Source: Lachnospiraceae bacterium (lineage in GTDB: Bacteria; Bacillota; Clostridia; Lachnospirales; Lachnospiraceae). From it: DNA of 9,119 bases. Every line of letters starts with the position of its first letter. The first letter of the stretch is position 1. Positions 6,156 to 9,119 of this stretch are shown here, one piece after another. The position numbers and the translations under genes were made by a program. The stretch lies in assembly GCA_900771995.1 (NCBI GenBank), contig CAAGQC010000045.1:1-9119 (forward strand), read 5' to 3'. Under the pieces are notes generated by a model, which did no database searches, was not told the DNA's origin, and saw only the letters and a program-made list of their open reading frames with translations.

Positions 6156-7619
6156 ATGGCACACTGTTCTTTATCCACAAATTTATCCAAAAATGTAGCA
6201 CTTCTCCACACTTTGCTGCCGTTAGATGACAGTTTCGATCTGATCACCCGGGATCTGCAGCTGGGGAATACTCCGGCTTTCTGGCTGGGTATCAACGGCT
6301 TCTGCAAGGCGGAGATCCTTCAACAGATCTTTTCCGACCTGCAGGATCCTCTGTATACACGGGATTCCGAGATCCGGGATCTACCCCGCTATGTGCAGAG
6401 TAAACTCGGCTATGCACAGGTGTCCTTAACTTCCTCCATGGATGAGCTTCTGCAAAATATCTTAAGCGGCCCCTCCGTCCTTCTGGTAGAGGGGTTTGCA
6501 CAGGCCGTGATCATAGATGTCCGTACTTATCCTGTCCGCAGTATCTCCGAACCGGACACCGAGCGGATCACCCGGGGCGCCCGGGACGGCTTCGTGGAGA
6601 CGCTGCTGTTCAATACCAATCTGATCCGCCGCAGGGTACGTTCCCCGAAGCTGACGTTTTCCATCTGCTCTCTGGGCACGGAAAGCCGTACGGACGTGGC
6701 CATCGCTTATCTGGCGGATCAGGTCAATGTGGAACTGCTGGATACCTTAAAGCAAAAACTTTCACAGCTTAAGATCACTTCCCTGACCATGGGAAGCAAA
6801 AGCCTGGAGGAACTCCTGATCAAAAAACGGTGGTGGAATCCTCTGCCCAGCATCCAGCTGACGGAGCGGCCGGATGTGGCCTGCAGCTATCTGTGCGAGG
6901 GGCATATTCTGCTCATTGTGGACAACTCTCCTGCCGTCCTGCTGCTTCCCGGCACCATCTTTCAGTTTACCCAGAGCCCGGAGGACTATTACAACAATCC
7001 TCTGACCGGAACCTACTTCCGTATGATCCGTTTCCTGTGTATCCCCGTCAGTCTCCTGCTCCTGCCGGTATTCTTGCTCCTCGCCGCCTATTATCCGGAG
7101 CTCACCGCCCAGTTACAGCTTACTCCGGTCAGTGATCTGTCACCCTTCCGGCTCTTTTTCTATGTACTGGCCGTGGAATTCCTGCTGGATCTCTTCAAAT
7201 ACTCAGCTGCCCTCAGTTCCAGCCGTGTCTCCGGCGCTCTGTCCATTGTAGGCGGTCTGTTGATCGGTGACATTGCTGTCAGTCTCAACTGGGCCTCCAC
7301 GGAAGTCCTCTTCTATGCTGCCGTCACCATGCTGGCAAACCTGTCCCTCTCCAGTATCGAATTCGCAGATGCTCTGCGGATCTACCGCATTCTTCTGGTG
7401 GTCACAACAGGGCTCTGGGGACTGCCGGGATTCCTTATTGGTCTGACACTTGTGTCATTCTCCATTTTCACTACCCCGACCTTTGCAGGCTTCAGCTATT
7501 TCTGGCCCCTCTTCCCCTTCAACGGCCGCGCCCTCCGAAGCCTCCTCTTCCGCCGCCCCACCTACAAGGCCCAGCCCAGTAAGGTCTGGTCCCGGGGGCA
7601 TGTGCATCACACCAGATAG
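6156..7619 (+). CDS. GerA-family spore germination protein, SpoVAF-like
   Basis: This 487-residue protein has the two-part build of the GerA/SpoVAF family. The soluble N-terminal region (1 to about 288) contains the family block RGARDGFVETLLFNTNLIRRR (140-160; related proteins have GPRxGFVE) and the hinge ADQVNVELLDTLKQKL (187-202). The C-terminal part has four to five membrane segments (roughly 291-312, 331-350, 358-378, 383-403 and 412-438), including SGALSIVGGLLIGDIAV (359-375), the conserved permease-like helix. GerA-type A subunits sense germinants in the spore inner membrane; SpoVAF is a relative reported to amplify the germination response as part of an ion channel. The lack of adjacent GerB and GerC genes favours SpoVAF over a nutrient receptor subunit. 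It also sits outside a spoVA operon, at least within this window. The start has AAAGGA 9 nt upstream, partly covered by an inverted repeat. Forespore expression is expected but not shown by a recognisable promoter. Confidence 0.88.
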   Translation: MAHCSLSTNLSKNVALLHTLLPLDDSFDLITRDLQLGNTPAFWLGINGFCKAEILQQIFSDLQDPLYTRDSEIRDLPRYVQSKLGYAQVSLTSSMDELLQNILSGPSVLLVEGFAQAVIIDVRTYPVRSISEPDTERITRGARDGFVETLLFNTNLIRRRVRSPKLTFSICSLGTESRTDVAIAYLADQVNVELLDTLKQKLSQLKITSLTMGSKSLEELLIKKRWWNPLPSIQLTERPDVACSYLCEGHILLIVDNSPAVLLLPGTIFQFTQSPEDYYNNPLTGTYFRMIRFLCIPVSLLLLPVFLLLAAYYPELTAQLQLTPVSDLSPFRLFFYVLAVEFLLDLFKYSAALSSSRVSGALSIVGGLLIGDIAVSLNWASTEVLFYAAVTMLANLSLSSIEFADALRIYRILLVVTTGLWGLPGFLIGLTLVSFSIFTTPTFAGFSYFWPLFPFNGRALRSLLFRRPTYKAQPSKVWSRGHVHHTR

Positions 7620-7626
7620 ATGCGAT

Positions 7627-7646
7627 AGCGCGAGACGGCGCACGAG
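7627..7646. repeat. tRNA-Gly-related repeat, copy 1 (short form)
   Basis: The 20-bp sequence AGCGCGAGACGGCGCACGAG, identical to 7751-7770. Its first 12 bases also equal the end of the tRNA-Gly(GCC) gene on the plus strand (7890-7901; acceptor stem plus part of the T arm). It is followed directly by ACATCG (7647-7652), which in the other copy comes only after a 42-bp extra segment. It lies 7 nt past the stop codon of the germination gene. Confidence 0.85.
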
Positions 7647-7710
7647 ACATCGCCCCCACAACTTGCCACACTTTCCATAAGTACCGGCCAAAATAACCGG
7701 CCTGATCGTC

Positions 7711-7730
7711 TGGGTGCAGATGGGTGCAGA
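7711..7730. repeat. 10-bp tandem repeat with adjoining dyad
   Basis: TGGGTGCAGA occurs twice in perfect tandem within the 104-bp segment bounded by the two 20-bp repeats. The second unit runs into an imperfect dyad around the palindrome CAGATCTG (7726-7733), flanked by GGTG and CACC. No coding potential is evident in this segment. Confidence 0.7.
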
Positions 7731-7750
7731 TCTGTACACCACATAAAAAG

Positions 7751-7818
7751 AGCGCGAGACGGCGCACGAGGTCCGGTGGACCTCGGTCTGCGCGGACCGA
7801 AGCGGAGCGTAGACATCG
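7751..7818. repeat. tRNA-Gly-related repeat, copy 2 (long form with hairpin module)
   Basis: The 20-bp repeat at 7751-7770 matches copy 1 exactly. It is then interrupted by 42 bp (7771-7812) before ACATCG (7813-7818) resumes the copy 1 order. The extra 42 bp supply most of two overlapping hairpins: CGAGGTCC with GGACCTCG (7767-7774 and 7778-7785, loop GGT), and TCGGTC with GACCGA (7783-7788 and 7795-7800). They share 7783-7785, so only one can form fully. On the minus strand the copy begins with GGTTCGAT, like a tRNA T loop, and ends with CCGTCTCGCGCTC, identical to the end of the neighbouring tRNA-Gly gene and its flank. Confidence 0.75.
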
Positions 7819-7822
7819 AACC

Positions 7823-7845
7823 TTCGAGCCCTGGCAGGGCTCGAA
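7823..7845. repeat. Perfect GC-rich hairpin abutting the tRNA terminator
   Basis: TTCGAGCCCTG (7823-7833) and CAGGGCTCGAA (7835-7845) are perfect 11-bp inverted repeats around a single G. On the minus strand it follows the terminator at 7846-7883 with no gap. It lacks its own U-tract, so it may block read-through or 3' exonucleases as a second hairpin, or be part of the repeat element beside it. Confidence 0.7.
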
Positions 7846-7883
7846 AATAAAAGAACGATACCATTTGGTATCGTTCTTTTATT
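7846..7883 (-). terminator. Bidirectional rho-independent terminator of tRNA-Gly(GCC)
   Basis: A perfect 38-bp palindrome: the arm AATAAAAGAACGATACCA (7846-7863), TT, then its complement (7866-7883). The GC part of the stem is GAACGATACC, closed by a small loop, with U-rich 3' ends on both strands (CTTTTATTTT on the minus strand). It starts 6 nt past the 3' end of tRNA-Gly(GCC). It would also stop transcripts coming from the germination gene on the plus strand, for which no other terminator is seen. Confidence 0.9.
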
Positions 7884-7889
7884 CATGAG

Positions 7890-7961
<72 letters not shown>

Positions 7962-7967
7962 ATATTG

Positions 7968-7985
7968 TACAGGTCAAAACCTGTA
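7968..7985 (-). other. Hairpin just upstream of tRNA-Gly(GCC)
   Basis: TACAGGT (7968-7974) and ACCTGTA (7979-7985) form a perfect 7-bp stem with a four-base loop, ending 6 nt before the mature 5' end of the tRNA. It lies in the precursor leader and may affect RNase P processing or leader stability. A TACAAT at 7969-7964 resembles a -10 box but is too close to the tRNA to be its promoter. Confidence 0.55.
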
Positions 7986-8063
7986 TCTTGAAGGTATGAA
8001 ATTAATTGTGTTGGCACTCATCCGCAATCTGATGAATGTCTGCTGTGTCTTACAGCAAAGACT

Positions 8064-8092
8064 ATATTACATGATGAATGCCAAACTGTCAA
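8064..8092 (-). promoter_or_regulatory. Strong sigma-A promoter of tRNA-Gly(GCC)
   Basis: On the minus strand a perfect TTGACA (8092-8087), a 17-nt spacer and TAATAT (8069-8064). The expected start is near 8057, leaving a leader of about 95 nt before the mature tRNA. A 6-bp hairpin (TGCTGT/ACAGCA, 8041-8046 and 8052-8057) would sit at the very 5' end of the transcript. It lies 39 nt past the stop codon of the upstream unknown gene; I see no good terminator between them. The rest of 7986-8130 shows only weak AT-rich hairpins and no gene. Confidence 0.8.
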
Positions 8093-8130
8093 GCAAATTT
8101 TTGAAATTTTTCATAAAATTCCATCACATC

Positions 8131-8811
8131 TTATTTATCCGTGGTCAAATGGCTGTATTCGCCCTTACGGTTATAGGAATCCGTCAGGTAGCTTTCGTCC
8201 GTAAGAATGCACTCGATCTCCTGATCATCCTCTTTATACTGGCTTCTCTTCCGCAGATCTTCCTTCGTATGCTGTTGCTTCGTCTGAAGGAAATCTCCGC
8301 TACGGGATCCCAGGAACCGTCCCGGTAGCCGGTCCATCAGCTTTCTGGCTACCTTCTGTACCTGATAGCGTACTTTCTGCAACGGTGTCGTCGGGACGGT
8401 ATCCCTTGTCTCTATCGGCTGGAAATAGGTATGTGTCGCTGCGGTCTCCACCGCCGCCCTGTTCAATGTCGTCTTCACGCCTACCGAATTCCCGGTAACC
8501 AGTGTCTCCTGCCCCGCGATATGGTCCCCGTTTCCGTCTTTCTGTGAGGTGATCGCATCATTGGCTTCCTTGCTGTCCCCCCAGATCTTCTGTAAGAGCT
8601 GTTTGCCGCTATTACCGATATTCTGCACCCAGGACAGCAGATTTCCCGTAGAATTGTCCTGTAGCACTTCCGCAGTGACCTGTGCTGCCTGCGTAGCTCC
8701 GGCCTTCGCTCCCATACTGCCCGTGTCCGTATTTGCACTATGTTCATGAAGGCATGACGTCACCTGATGAGAATATGTGTCATGTCCACTTCCAACTCCT
8801 CCGACCTGCAT
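8131..8811 (-). CDS. Unrecognised 226-residue polar protein
   Basis: I do not recognise this family. The protein is hydrophilic, with no signal peptide or membrane segment. The N-terminal part (1-58) is rich in Gly, Ser, Thr, Ala and His, beginning MQVGGVGSGHDTYSH, and looks flexible. The middle has a short amphipathic stretch (NLLSWVQNIGNSGKQLLQKIWG, 57-78 region). Residues 143-168 form a strongly basic helix (LQKVRYQVQKVARKLMDRL), possibly binding nucleic acid or acidic membrane. The C-terminus (181-226) is highly charged and ends with DESYLTDSYNRKGEYS (205-220), which looks like a conserved tail. Only two cysteines (C20, C201) are present. The ATG at 8811 has GGGAGG 5 nt upstream, better than an in-frame ATG 30 nt earlier. 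Codon order and length argue for a real gene. It sits between two tRNA units and is read the same way, from a weak promoter at 8850-8877. Confidence 0.75.
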   Translation of the reverse strand: MQVGGVGSGHDTYSHQVTSCLHEHSANTDTGSMGAKAGATQAAQVTAEVLQDNSTGNLLSWVQNIGNSGKQLLQKIWGDSKEANDAITSQKDGNGDHIAGQETLVTGNSVGVKTTLNRAAVETAATHTYFQPIETRDTVPTTPLQKVRYQVQKVARKLMDRLPGRFLGSRSGDFLQTKQQHTKEDLRKRSQYKEDDQEIECILTDESYLTDSYNRKGEYSHLTTDK

Positions 8812-8849
8812 AAGTGCCTCCCTTCCTGCCTTCCGGGGCAACCTGTTCT

Positions 8850-8877
8850 ACAATATATATCGGAAGTGTTTTGTAAA
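8850..8877 (-). promoter_or_regulatory. Candidate promoter of the unknown gene
   Basis: On the minus strand TTTACA (8877-8872), a 16-nt spacer and TATTGT (8855-8850), preceding the start codon at 8811 by about 40 nt. The -35 box overlaps the U-tract of the upstream tRNA terminator, so the two elements share bases. Confidence 0.4.
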
Positions 8878-8910
8878 AAATAAAGAAACCTTTGAATCAA
8901 AGGTTTCTTT
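8875..8910 (-). terminator. Rho-independent terminator of the tRNA-Phe/tRNA-Gly(TCC) unit
   Basis: Perfect 13-bp arms AAAGAAACCTTTG (8882-8894) and CAAAGGTTTCTTT (8898-8910) around a 3-nt centre. On the minus strand they are followed by TATTTTTT (8881-8875). It begins 13 nt after the 3' end of tRNA-Gly(TCC). Confidence 0.92.
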
Positions 8911-8923
8911 TGCAAAAAAATAG

Positions 8924-8994
8924 AGCGGGTGATGGGAATCGAACCCACGTATCCAGCTTGGAAGGCTGGTGTTCTACCATTGAACTACACCCGC
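8924..8994 (-). tRNA. tRNA-Gly, anticodon TCC
   Basis: A full cloverleaf of 71 nt without encoded CCA. The acceptor stem is GCGGGTG/CACCCGC. The anticodon stem is CCAGC/GCTGG with loop CTTCCAA, giving anticodon TCC (UCC) for GGA and GGG codons. The T arm has GTTCGATT and the discriminator is U73. It lies downstream of tRNA-Phe on the same strand, 53 nt away, and upstream of the terminator at 8875-8910, so the two are probably one transcript. Confidence 0.97.
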
Positions 8995-9009
8995 ATGTTT
9001 ATATATGAA

Positions 9010-9042
9010 GCAGGGCGGCCATTTAAAGAAATGGTGTCCTGC
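9010..9042 (-). other. Hairpin in the tRNA-Phe/tRNA-Gly spacer
   Basis: GCAGG (9010-9014) pairs with CCTGC (9038-9042), and CCATTT (9019-9024) with AAATGG (9029-9034) around the loop AAAG, with an unpaired internal loop between the two helices. On the minus strand no U-tract follows (TTCATATATAA), so it is more likely a processing or spacer structure than a terminator. Confidence 0.55.
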
Positions 9043-9047
9043 GAAAA

Positions 9048-9119
<72 letters not shown>

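Noticed and set aside
7684..7702. CCGGCC repeated around AAAATAA as a possible hairpin
   Set aside because: The two blocks are direct repeats whose self-complementary CCGG cores give only a 4-bp stem; too weak to call.
7996..8328. Plus-strand open frame of 110 codons
   Set aside because: It overlaps the strong minus-strand tRNA promoter and the 3' half of the unknown gene. No ribosome binding site is seen and the translation resembles no family.

Overview
The window looks like chromosome of a spore-forming, anaerobic gut Clostridia, most likely Lachnospiraceae. Three things point there: moderately GC-rich DNA with strong GGAGG-type ribosome binding sites, a GerA/SpoVAF-family spore germination protein next to a YtaF/MntP-like membrane protein, and Firmicutes-type housekeeping families (a DUF436/YwlG-like protein, an RsmF-like rRNA methyltransferase). 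The assignment is an inference from gene content; no rRNA is present to settle it.

Layout. (1) 67-2216, minus strand: a translationally coupled pair for RNA modification, an RsmB/RsmF-type rRNA m5C methyltransferase followed by an RluA-type pseudouridine synthase, overlapping by ATGA. (2) 2217-2404: an intergenic region with two back-to-back sigma-A-like promoters. The rightward one (TTGCCA-17-TATAAT) drives a secreted lipoprotein cellulase/endoglucanase of family GH5 (2405-3577). (3) 3593-5377, minus strand: a DUF436 protein and, upstream of it, an ArsB/SLC13-type anion permease. (4) 5472-7619, plus strand: a YtaF/MntP-like membrane protein and a SpoVAF/GerA-family protein, probably a sporulation or germination pair. 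The leader between them carries two crossing inverted repeats, one overlapping the ribosome binding site. (5) 7620-7889: a gene-free, repeat-rich patch whose repeats share sequence with the 3' end of the adjacent tRNA-Gly gene and which contains several strong hairpins. (6) 7890-9119, minus strand: a tRNA region. tRNA-Gly(GCC) is a single-gene unit with its own promoter and terminator. An unrecognised 226-residue protein follows (8131-8811), then a terminator, tRNA-Gly(TCC) and tRNA-Phe(GAA), the last missing one base at the window edge.

Most of the window is ordinary core or near-core genome. I see no defence system, CRISPR array, phage or transposase. The parts worth a second look are the tRNA-Gly-related palindromic repeat patch, the possible structured leader of the germination gene, and the unrecognised protein between the two tRNA units.
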